From assembly GCA_028289195.1 (NCBI GenBank), contig JANQQR010000021.1:1-51303 (forward strand): a DNA stretch of 51,303 bases. The letters are read 5' to 3'. The notes under the pieces are model-generated. The model saw only the letters and a list, made by a program, of their open reading frames with translations. It searched no databases and was not told where the DNA came from. The position numbers and the translations under genes were made by a program. The stretch is from Phycisphaerales bacterium (lineage in GTDB: Bacteria; Planctomycetota; Phycisphaerae; Phycisphaerales; UBA1924). The first letter of the stretch is position 1; each line of letters begins with the position of its first letter. This document shows positions 34,473 to 41,874 of the stretch, one piece after another.

Positions 34473-35138
34473 ATGACCCGACTCCCCGCGGCGCAACGCA
34501 AGGAGCAGCTGCTGGACACCGCCGTCGGCCTGTTCGCCGAGCGAGGCTACGGCGGCGCGACGACCGCTGAGCTGGCCCGCGCGGCGGGCGTCACCGAGCC
34601 GATCATCTACCGCCACTTCAGGTCGAAGAAGGACCTGTTCATCGCGGTGATCGATCGAACCAGCGACATGATCACGCTGACGTGGGAGCGTCAGCTCCGC
34701 AACGCGGCCAACCCTGCGCAGCGCCTGCGCCGGCTGATCGGTGCGAACCCCATGGTGAGCGACCGGGGCCAGGGCATCTATCGCGTGATCGTGCAGGCGA
34801 TGACCGAGATCGTCGATCCCGACATCCTCGCGGCCATCCAGCGGCACGTGGAGCGACTGCACAAGTTTGTGAGCCATGAGGTCTCGCTGGCGCAGGATGA
34901 AGGCTGGGTCTCGAAGCGGTACTCGCCCGAGGTCACGGCATGGACACTGCTCCACCTGGGTCTTGGGTACGGCATTCTCGCGCCGCTCGAGATCCCCGGG
35001 CACGCCAAGGACGAGGACGGCGTGCGGGTCCGCGACCTGATCCAGCGACTGATGCTGGGCGACAAGGCCGTGGATCACCTCGAAGAGGAAGAGCAGCACA
35101 GGGCGTCGGAGCCGAGCGAACCCGCCGGGTCGGCCTGA
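34473..35138 (+). CDS. TetR-family transcriptional regulator
   Basis: 221 residues. The N-terminal helix-turn-helix is typical: 'LLDTAVGLFAERGYGGATTA' then ELARAAGVTEPIIYRHFRSK. The rest is an all-helical ligand and dimer domain, ending in an acidic tail. The regulated genes are not evident: yidD lies upstream and a cysteine desulfurase follows 76 bp downstream on the same strand. Probably a repressor; the ligand is unknown. Confidence 0.92.
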   Translation: MTRLPAAQRKEQLLDTAVGLFAERGYGGATTAELARAAGVTEPIIYRHFRSKKDLFIAVIDRTSDMITLTWERQLRNAANPAQRLRRLIGANPMVSDRGQGIYRVIVQAMTEIVDPDILAAIQRHVERLHKFVSHEVSLAQDEGWVSKRYSPEVTAWTLLHLGLGYGILAPLEIPGHAKDEDGVRVRDLIQRLMLGDKAVDHLEEEEQHRASEPSEPAGSA

Positions 35139-35201
35139 CCCTAGTGGCGACCGAACACGGCCTCCTGACGGATCTGCGCTCGCGTCTGGCCGAACTGGGC
35201 T

Positions 35202-35207
35202 TAGAAT
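35202..35207 (+). promoter_or_regulatory. Leaderless-type -10 box TAGAAT for the cysteine desulfurase gene
   Basis: TAGAAT ends 7 nt before the GTG at 35215, with no Shine-Dalgarno sequence. Confidence 0.45.
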
Positions 35208-35214
35208 CTCCGTT

Positions 35215-36402
35215 GTGAATGTGTACCTCGACAGCAACGCGACCACGCGCCCCGACCCGCGCGTCGTCGACGCGATGGGCCGCATGCTCGCCGAGCAGTG
35301 GCACAACCCTTCGTCGATCCATCGCCAGGGCCAGGCGGCTCGCCAGAAGGTCGAGCTGGCCCGGCATGCGCTGGCGAAGCTGATCAACACGCTCCCGCGC
35401 ACGCTGATCCTGACCTCCGGCGCCACGGAGTCGATCTCGATCGCGTTTCGCGGGATGCTCATGGCGCTGCCGCCCGAGAAGCGCACGATCATCACGACCC
35501 CGGTCGAGCACGAGGCGATCCGTGACCTGGCGATCGCGCTGGAGCACGACGCGAACCGGCCGATCGAGATCCGGCGGATGCCGGTCGACGCGAACGGGGT
35601 GGTGAACCCGGACGATCTGCCCGCGTTGCTCGACGACTCGGTGGCGCTTGTGAGCGTGCAGTGGGCGAACAACGAGACGGGCGCGATCCAGCCGATCGAG
35701 CCGATCGGCGCGATGTGCCGCGAGAAGGGTGTGGTGTTCCACACCGACGCGACGCAGTGGGTCGGCAAGATGCCTGTCGACGTGAGCGCCGCGCCGATCG
35801 ACCTGCTGAGCCTGTCCGCTCACAAGTTCCACGGGCCCAAGGGCTCGGGCGCCCTGTACGTACGCCCGCGCCTCCCGCTCAAGACCGTCATCCACGGCTC
35901 GCAGGAGCGGGGACGCCGGGGCGGCACGGAGAACACCGCGGGCGTTGTCGGCATGGGAGTCGCAGCCGAAGTCGCGATGGAGTGGCTGGCGGATCCCGGA
36001 GCACGCCAAGAGGTCGCTCGCCGGCGCGACCGGTTCGAGCAGTCGATCCTCGAGCGCGTGCCGGACACGCGTGTGAACGGGCCGACCGAGCCCGGCGCCC
36101 GCCTCTACAACACCAGCAACCTCGGGTTCGCTGGCGTGGAGTCCGAGGCGCTGCTGCTGATGCTGTCCGAGCGTGATCTGTGCGCGAGCGCGGGAGCCGC
36201 GTGCGGCTCGGGATCGCTCGAGCCGTCTCCGATCCTGCAGGCCATGGGTGTTCCGGTGGCCTACGCCCAGGGCTCGGTGCGCTTCAGCCTCTGTCGTGAG
36301 ACGACCGACGCGGAGGTCGACGAGGCGATCCGCGTGATCCCTGAATGCGTCGAGCGCCTGCGTTCGGCGGACGCGAACTCTCCGGCGACCGTCGGCGCCT
36401 GA
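35215..36402 (+). CDS. Cysteine desulfurase (NifS/IscS-like)
   Basis: PLP enzyme that takes sulfur from cysteine for Fe-S clusters or tRNA thiolation, 395 residues. 'VYLDSNATTRPDPRVVDAM' opens the protein. The PLP lysine lies in 'LSAHKFHGPKGSGAL' (Lys 204), and 'RRGGTENTAGVVGMG' follows. The likely catalytic cysteine is Cys 330 in 'CASAGAACGSGSLEPS'. The sequence favours the IscS/NifS class over SufS. No iscU, iscR or nifU gene is adjacent. GTG start with TAGAAT 7 nt upstream. Confidence 0.93.
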   Translation: MNVYLDSNATTRPDPRVVDAMGRMLAEQWHNPSSIHRQGQAARQKVELARHALAKLINTLPRTLILTSGATESISIAFRGMLMALPPEKRTIITTPVEHEAIRDLAIALEHDANRPIEIRRMPVDANGVVNPDDLPALLDDSVALVSVQWANNETGAIQPIEPIGAMCREKGVVFHTDATQWVGKMPVDVSAAPIDLLSLSAHKFHGPKGSGALYVRPRLPLKTVIHGSQERGRRGGTENTAGVVGMGVAAEVAMEWLADPGARQEVARRRDRFEQSILERVPDTRVNGPTEPGARLYNTSNLGFAGVESEALLLMLSERDLCASAGAACGSGSLEPSPILQAMGVPVAYAQGSVRFSLCRETTDAEVDEAIRVIPECVERLRSADANSPATVGA

Positions 36403-36414
36403 CCGGTTCGGCTG

Positions 36415-37392
36415 CTATTGAGCGGCCCGGAACGTGGCGAGCGACTGCTCGATGAACTCCTTGACGTCCCCCTCGGCCATGGTCAGCGCCCGCTCGTTGA
36501 TCTCGATGGCCCTGGCGACGTCGCCTCTCTGGAAATGCACCCAGGCGGAGGTGTCGAGCGCGCTGGGGTCTTTGCCGCGCTGGAGGCCGATGGCGCGGTC
36601 GATGGCCTTCTGGGCCAGGTCGAGGTCGCGCTCCGCGAGGTCGTTGTCGGGGTTGACGATCATCCAGGCCATCGAGGAGAGGAGCGCCGCGTTGCGCTCG
36701 GCGTACTGGTTGTAGAGCTCCCAGCCGATGTCGTAGGCGTCTTCGAGTTCGCCCTCATTCATCAGCTCGACGAACCGGTTGAACTTGCCCTGAACGACGA
36801 AGCTGCTGGCGTAGGTGCGGGCGGCGTAGTCGAGATCGAAGTTGCCTGCCATGATCTGGGCGAGCGCGTCGTCGATGTAGTAGGGATGCCCGATGTAGGC
36901 GATCTTGCCCTTGCGATCGACCACGAAGGCGATCGGGATGGTGGTCTTCCCGGCGGCGTCCATCCATGCGACGTCGGACTTGCGGCCGTCGTCCATCGCG
37001 ATGTGGTAGTTGATCGCTTCGCCCTGGTCTTCGACGAACTGCGAGACGCGTTCGAGCGTGTTCCGGGCGTCGGGGCTGGTGAGCCCGATGACGGTGAGGC
37101 CGCTCGGGCCGTGCTTCTCCTGGAGTTCGGTGAGGTGCGGGATGTTGCGCACGCACGGGCCGCACCATGTCGCCCAGAACTCGACGAGGTACACCTTGCC
37201 GGGCTCGAACTCGGTGATCGGCTCGCCCTTGACCCACGTGTCGATCTCGAGCTTCGGCGCGTCGTCGCCGATCATGAGGTCGAACGACCGCTCGATGCTC
37301 TCCTGCGTGGCCGGCGCGTCCTGGGCGAGCGCGGCGCCGGTGCCGGTGCCGAGGAACAGAGCGGACGCCGCGATGACAGCAACTCGATGCAT
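36415..37392 (-). CDS. Exported TlpA-like thioredoxin with helical tail (copy 1)
   Basis: 325 residues. A signal peptide is cut near ALA-QD. A TlpA/ResA-type redoxin domain follows with 'VEFWATWCGPCVRNIPHL' (CGPC at 77-80) and 'TTIPIAFVVDRKGKIAYIGH' (cis-proline). The C-terminal 110 residues are helical and TPR-like ('ALDTSAWVHFQRGDVARAIE'). Expected to act as a periplasmic thiol-disulfide reductant or oxidant. AAGGAG lies 8 nt before the ATG. It follows a close paralogue (49 bp gap) of nearly the same length. Confidence 0.88.
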   Translation of the reverse strand: MHRVAVIAASALFLGTGTGAALAQDAPATQESIERSFDLMIGDDAPKLEIDTWVKGEPITEFEPGKVYLVEFWATWCGPCVRNIPHLTELQEKHGPSGLTVIGLTSPDARNTLERVSQFVEDQGEAINYHIAMDDGRKSDVAWMDAAGKTTIPIAFVVDRKGKIAYIGHPYYIDDALAQIMAGNFDLDYAARTYASSFVVQGKFNRFVELMNEGELEDAYDIGWELYNQYAERNAALLSSMAWMIVNPDNDLAERDLDLAQKAIDRAIGLQRGKDPSALDTSAWVHFQRGDVARAIEINERALTMAEGDVKEFIEQSLATFRAAQ

Positions 37393-37441
37393 GGAACGAA
37401 CTCCTTGGGGTCTCTCTCCGGGCTCGCGGGGGACGAGCGGG

Positions 37442-38416
37442 TTAGTTGGGCGCGGACTTGAAGGTCTCCAGCGATGCCTCGAGGGCTTCGCGCGTGGCGG
37501 GGTCGTCGTCGGGGACGAGGGCGAGGGCGCGCTCCTGGACGTCGATCGCGCGATCGCGTTCGCCCATCAAGTGGTAGCACCACGCCAGCGTGTCCATCTG
37601 GGCGGGGTCTTCCCAATCGGTCAACTCGACGGCCTTCTTGGACGCGGCGAGGGCGAGGTCGAGGTCTTTGTCCTGCACGTTTCCGTTCGGGTCGACGATC
37701 TGCCATCCGATGCTGGCCATGATGTTGAGGCGCTGCGCACCGGGATGGTCGATGAGGGCGCGCCCGGCCTCGTAGGCGGGCCCATACCGGGACTGGCTGA
37801 GCATCACGTTGAACGTGCGCATGAGGTTCGTGGCCTCGAGCTGCATGAGGTAGTCCGAGGCGGCCTGGTCTGTATCGAACGTTCCCGACGCGATGCTCTC
37901 GAGCACCGGATCGATCCCTGTGGGGTGCCCGACGTATGCGATCCGTCCCTGGCGATCGACGACGAAGGCCGTGGGCAGACCGTTGCTGCCCGAGGCGCGC
38001 ATGTACTTGTTCCACGTCGTGCTCTCGTCGTCCCAGGCAACGCGGTAGCGCACCTTCTCGCCCTGGTCCTTGATGAGCTTGCGTCCCTTGGCCTTCGAGT
38101 CGGGCGCGGCCTTGCTGCCGACGCCGATGATCACGATGCCGTCGTCGGCGTGCTGGTCCTGCAGATCGCTGAGATGCGGGAAGCCGGCGATACACGGGGC
38201 GCACCATGTCGCCCAGAATTCGACGACGTACGCGGTGCCCGGTTCGAATTCCTCGACCGGCTCGCCCTTGAAGAACTCGTCGAAGCCGAGGTCCGGCGCG
38301 GGGTCTCCGACCATCAGCGAGTGCGGACGCTGGTCGTCGGCCAGCGCGGGAGACGCGCCGAGGGCGACGCCGGCGAGGATGGTTCCGAGGGCGGCGGTGC
38401 GGATCGAGGGAGTCAT
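37442..38416 (-). CDS. Exported TlpA-like thioredoxin with helical tail (copy 2)
   Basis: 324 residues, paralogue of the next gene downstream and built the same way: signal peptide (cleavage near ALA-DD), redoxin domain with 'VEFWATWCAPCIAGFPHL' (CAPC at 72-75) and 'GLPTAFVVDRQGRIAYVGHP', then a TPR-like tail ('DTLAWCYHLMGERDRAIDVQ'). The active-site dipeptide differs from copy 1 (AP versus GP), which usually changes redox potential. The ATG at 38416 is chosen for the signal peptide; an ATG at 38428 adds four residues. Confidence 0.85.
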   Translation of the reverse strand: MTPSIRTAALGTILAGVALGASPALADDQRPHSLMVGDPAPDLGFDEFFKGEPVEEFEPGTAYVVEFWATWCAPCIAGFPHLSDLQDQHADDGIVIIGVGSKAAPDSKAKGRKLIKDQGEKVRYRVAWDDESTTWNKYMRASGSNGLPTAFVVDRQGRIAYVGHPTGIDPVLESIASGTFDTDQAASDYLMQLEATNLMRTFNVMLSQSRYGPAYEAGRALIDHPGAQRLNIMASIGWQIVDPNGNVQDKDLDLALAASKKAVELTDWEDPAQMDTLAWCYHLMGERDRAIDVQERALALVPDDDPATREALEASLETFKSAPN

Positions 38417-38601
38417 GCGTTGGCTCATCCTGATTCGGGTGGACTCTGCGCCCGACGCCTGCGGCGCGGGCAGCGGGTGGTACAGGCCGGCGGGACCGTG
38501 GTTTTCGACGATCTCGGGGGAGGGGATGCCCTCGGACAGCGTGCAAACGCCCCCCGTGGCGAGATTGTTCCGGAGGTCAGGACGCGGACGACGACCGAGA
38601 A

Positions 38602-39168
38602 TCAGGCGTCGGTGCGGCTGACGACCTTGTAGTTCTCGCGCTCGCCCCGCCCGCGGAGCGGGTAGTCCTTGCGGAGGGGATGGGCCGGGTAGCTCTCCCA
38701 CAGCAGGATGCGGCGGAGATCGGGGTGGTTGCGGAAGCGGATCCCAAACATGTCGAACACCTCACGCTCGGTCCACTCGGCCCCCGGCCAGAGGTCGGTG
38801 ACCGAATCGAGCCACAGCGCTGGATCCTCCTCGGTGCCCGAGGAATCGATCGACGGGTCGAGGAACACCTTCACGAACAGGCGGTCCGTGCGGGCGTAGC
38901 TGCAGAGGTTGTAGATCACCGCGAAGCGCCCGATCGTCTGCGCGGGGTAGTCCAGGTAGTCGACGCCGATGACGTCCGAGAGGAAGTTGTAGTCGCAGCG
39001 CTCGTCGCTCTTGAGGAACGACATGATCTCGTGGAGATCGGCCGGCTCGACGATGAGCGTGGTCTGCCCGCGGAACTCGGTCGCCCGGAGCGTCTTGCCG
39101 GGGAAGGCTTCCTTGACGACCTTGAGGGTCGGGTGGTCGAGATTGGGCTTTGCTTGCTGGGCTGGCAT
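38602..39168 (-). CDS. nuoC: NADH-quinone oxidoreductase subunit C, isolated
   Basis: 30-kDa subunit of respiratory complex I, 188 residues. The C-terminal half carries the family signature 'EWTEREVFDMFGIRFRNHPD' followed by LRRILLWESYPAHPLRKDYP. The N-terminal half has 'LKSDERCDYNFLSDVIGVDY'. No other nuo gene is present here, although nuoC normally sits between nuoB and nuoD. AGGAG lies 11 nt before the ATG. It shares its strand with the TlpA genes downstream (185 bp). Confidence 0.93.
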   Translation of the reverse strand: MPAQQAKPNLDHPTLKVVKEAFPGKTLRATEFRGQTTLIVEPADLHEIMSFLKSDERCDYNFLSDVIGVDYLDYPAQTIGRFAVIYNLCSYARTDRLFVKVFLDPSIDSSGTEEDPALWLDSVTDLWPGAEWTEREVFDMFGIRFRNHPDLRRILLWESYPAHPLRKDYPLRGRGERENYKVVSRTDA

Positions 39169-39204
39169 GCGCGGGCTGCTCCTGGGGCTTTGTCGGGGAG
39201 GAGT

Positions 39205-39981
39205 CTAGCAGCCCGGCTTGGCGTCGAGCATCCCCAGCGCTTCGAGTTGCGCTCCGGCGTCCTCGGCGAAGATCACGGGATCGCCCCGGGCGTGCTCATG
39301 GAACAGGCGCCCGAGGAGCGCGGGATCGATATCGCTCCGGTGAGCCGGGACCTGCTCCACCGGCGGGCCGCCCTCCCACTGCTCGGGCTCCGGCAGCGAC
39401 GCGGGATTCGTCCGGCCCCGGGCCCCTGTGAGGAACACCAGGTCCGCCAGCGGGGCCAGCGCCTCGAACGCGCGGGCCAGGTGGTCTTCGGCTGTCGGGA
39501 GCATGGTCGGCTCGAGCAGCGCTGACGGATCGAGGGCGAGGCCGAACCGGTCGGACAGGCCGTCATCGGCGAGCTGACGCATGAGCGCCAGGCCCCGCTG
39601 CGCATCGCTGATGATGTGCCGGGCGTGCGGTCGCCAGAGGACCCTCTTCGGCGTGCCCGCGAGCGCATCACGGATGCGCGCCGACGCTTCATCGAACGCT
39701 CTCATTCCCGCAGAACCCCAGTTGGCGACGTCTCGCGCCCAGGGTTCACGAGCGAGCGATCCGGTGTAGAGCACGATCCGGTCCAGGCGCAGGTCGCGGA
39801 GCCGATCGAGTCTGCGAGCGAACTCTTCATCGAAGATGTCGTCTCCGAGGACGATCGCCTCGGGCCCCGCGGGCTCCTCATCCCCGATCGGCATGACCAC
39901 GCCCACGGGCTCGCCCCACCAGGGCTCGCCGAGCACGACGCGGATGGCGTCGGGGTCCGTGACCAGGGTGTGCAGGCGCAT
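39205..39981 (-). CDS. Possible TIM-barrel (sugar isomerase/AP endonuclease-like) protein
   Basis: 258 residues, weakly recognised. The pattern 'LWRPHARHIISDAQRGLALM', 'FGLALDPSALLEPTML' and 'EALAPLADLVFLTGARG' resembles the metal-binding strands of xylose-isomerase-like TIM barrels (GxxLDxxH), but here the expected His after LDP is Ser and other metal ligands are unclear. No signal peptide. Starts 12 bp after the B12/GTPase gene with no Shine-Dalgarno site, so translation may be coupled and the two products may work in one pathway. Function unproven. Confidence 0.45.
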   Translation of the reverse strand: MRLHTLVTDPDAIRVVLGEPWWGEPVGVVMPIGDEEPAGPEAIVLGDDIFDEEFARRLDRLRDLRLDRIVLYTGSLAREPWARDVANWGSAGMRAFDEASARIRDALAGTPKRVLWRPHARHIISDAQRGLALMRQLADDGLSDRFGLALDPSALLEPTMLPTAEDHLARAFEALAPLADLVFLTGARGRTNPASLPEPEQWEGGPPVEQVPAHRSDIDPALLGRLFHEHARGDPVIFAEDAGAQLEALGMLDAKPGC

Positions 39982-39993
39982 GGGCGGCTGGCC

Positions 39994-41166
39994 TCAGGCG
40001 GAGGCCCCGGCCATGAGGGCGTCGTAGAGCTCGCCGACGCCCTTGCCGTGCGTGGCGATCGTCTCGATGACCTCGCGCTTGCCGGAGATGTCGCGGAGAT
40101 CGCGCATGAGTTCGTTCTGGCCGTGGTGATCGGCCTTGTTGCACACGAACAGGTCGGCGATCTCGAGGATGCCCGCCTTGTCCATCTGCACGGCATCACC
40201 CATTCCGGGAACGAGAACGACGGCGGTGCGATCGACGTGATCCCGGATGCGGGTCTCGTTCTGGCCAGCGCCGACGGTCTCGATGAAGAGCGTGTCGAAG
40301 GCGCCGAGGTCGCCCCCGTCGCACCCGCCGATGAGCTCGATGATTGCGTCGAGGGAGTGGTAGTCCTCGCCGCGGATCGCCAGCGAGCGATAGAAGACCT
40401 TCTCTTCGAGCCGGTTGAAATCGACGCGGAGGCGATCACCGAGCAGGGCGCCGCTGGTGATCGGCGACATCGGGTCGAACGCCACGACGGCCACGCGACC
40501 GAGCGATGGATCTTCCTCGGCCCTGCGGGTGTGCTCGGCGGCGAGCGCCGCGACCAGCGTGCTCTTCCCGGCCCCGGGCGAACCCGTGACGCCGATGACG
40601 CGCTTGGGCCGGCGCCGGGGAGCGTCGGCTCGGACGTCGCGTTCGCTGTGAGCGAGCGAGAGGTCGCGGGCGAGCTGGGCCGTCGGGTGGTCGGTCGCCA
40701 GGGACTGATCGAGCGGGCGGACGGTGCTCTTGACCGCTTCGACGATGTCGATGAGGCTCGTTCCTGTCGTGAAGCACGCGCCGACCCCGCTGTCGAGCAG
40801 GGTCTTGATGTCGGCCTGCGGGATGATGCCACCCATATGGACCGGGATGTCCGAGCGTCCCATCGCCCCGAGGCCCTCGACGAGCTTGGGGCCGAGGACG
40901 AGGTGGCTGTTGCTCATCATCGACGCGGCGATGACGTCGCAGTCTTCGTCACGCGCCGAGATCGCGAGGCTGCGCGGGGTCTGCCAGAGGCCGGAGTAGA
41001 TCACGTGGACGCCCGAGTCGCGCAGCGCGCGGGCGATGACCTTTACGCCTCGATCGTGGCCGTCCAGCCCCATCTTGCCGAGCAGGACGCGCGGACGATG
41101 ATCGAGCTCGGCGCAGCGATCAAGCTTCTCGAATTCCGTTGTCGCAACTGAGAGGGAAGTTCCCAT
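39994..41166 (-). CDS. Cobalamin-binding domain fused to MeaB-type G-protein chaperone
   Basis: 390 residues with two domains. Residues about 25-150 form a B12-binding Rossmann domain with DxHxxG (Asp35, His37, Gly40; His37 is the cobalt ligand) preceded by the conserved Lys31. Residues about 185-388 form a MeaB/ArgK GTPase: Walker A GSPGAGKS (195-202), 'AFDPMSPITSGALLGDRLRV', 'ETVGAGQNE' and NKAD (343-346). This order equals the first two thirds of IcmF (B12 - GTPase - mutase), but the mutase domain is absent. The likely mutase partner, which itself lacks a B12 domain, is at 47087-48811. Lies 103 bp downstream of the second RRM gene. Confidence 0.9.
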   Translation of the reverse strand: MGTSLSVATTEFEKLDRCAELDHRPRVLLGKMGLDGHDRGVKVIARALRDSGVHVIYSGLWQTPRSLAISARDEDCDVIAASMMSNSHLVLGPKLVEGLGAMGRSDIPVHMGGIIPQADIKTLLDSGVGACFTTGTSLIDIVEAVKSTVRPLDQSLATDHPTAQLARDLSLAHSERDVRADAPRRRPKRVIGVTGSPGAGKSTLVAALAAEHTRRAEEDPSLGRVAVVAFDPMSPITSGALLGDRLRVDFNRLEEKVFYRSLAIRGEDYHSLDAIIELIGGCDGGDLGAFDTLFIETVGAGQNETRIRDHVDRTAVVLVPGMGDAVQMDKAGILEIADLFVCNKADHHGQNELMRDLRDISGKREVIETIATHGKGVGELYDALMAGASA

Positions 41167-41269
41167 GAGATACCGGCCGGGCGATCGCCTCCGTCAGAGT
41201 GAGGGGGGCACGGTATCGCCGGGGCGTCGATATTTCCAGAGAGCGAGGGCCTGGGCGAGGGGCGGAGGC

Positions 41270-41614
41270 TTACCAGCCGCCGCGACCACCGCCGCCGCCA
41301 CCGCCGCCACGACCGCGGCCACCGCCGCCGCCGCCGCCCCATCCGCCGCCACCGCCGCCGCCGCCGCGGCTTTCGCGGGCTCGGGCTTCGTTGACGACCA
41401 GAGCTCGGCCGCCGACGTCTTGGCCGTTCATGGCTTCGATCGCCTTCTGGGCGTCGCCCGGATCGGCGAACTCGACGAACCCGAAGCCCCGGGCACGCCC
41501 GGTTTCGCGGTCCATGACACAGGATGCATCGGTGACGGTGCCGTGAGCTTCGAAGATCTGACGAAGCTCCTCGTCGTTGACACTGTACGGCAGGTTGCCG
41601 ACATACAGCCGCAT
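41270..41614 (-). CDS. Glycine-rich RRM RNA-binding protein (second copy)
   Basis: 114-residue paralogue of the protein at the left edge. It has RNP2 'LYVGNL', RNP1 'RGFGFVEF', then a Gly/Arg/Trp tail rich in GGGGGG and GRGG runs. It binds RNA in the cytoplasm, by family. The ATG at 41614 begins directly at the RRM, as in the paralogue; an in-frame extension of 56 codons upstream is leader, not protein, since a promoter lies inside it. It shares the 11-base leader element with copy 1 and precedes the B12/GTPase gene. Confidence 0.9.
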   Translation of the reverse strand: MRLYVGNLPYSVNDEELRQIFEAHGTVTDASCVMDRETGRARGFGFVEFADPGDAQKAIEAMNGQDVGGRALVVNEARARESRGGGGGGGGWGGGGGGGRGRGGGGGGGGRGGW

Positions 41615-41652
41615 TGCAAGATTCCAGCGAGCTCGAGCGGAGCAGATCCAGC

Positions 41653-41663
41653 GAACCGGCTGC
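41653..41663 (-). promoter_or_regulatory. Leader element GCAGCCGGTTC of the second RRM gene
   Basis: Identical to the element at 384-394 and at the same distance (38 nt) from the start codon. Its CGGTTC end can pair with GAACCG about 30 nt upstream to close a hairpin whose inner stem is CGAGG/CCTCG. Confidence 0.4.
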
Positions 41664-41730
41664 GAGGTCTCGAGCAGACCCTCGGCGGTTCCAAACGAAC
41701 GGCCGCGGCCCCTCCGACCGCTGGGGCAAG

Positions 41731-41760
41731 AGAATACCGTGAATCTGGGCGGTCTGTAAA
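41731..41760 (-). promoter_or_regulatory. Promoter of the second RRM gene
   Basis: The minus strand reads TTTACA (41760-41755), 18 bases, then TATTCT (41736-41731): five of six and four of six consensus bases. Transcription from about 41724 gives a leader of about 110 nt containing the shared element. Confidence 0.6.
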
Positions 41761-41874
41761 GGAATCCCCCGCCGGGACGCACCGGAGCCGCCTCAGCGGT
41801 GGCGCCCCGCGCCCCGCTCCTCCGGGTCGATCCGCTTCAGGACTCGGCTGGATCGATCTCGCGCCGGGAGGCTC

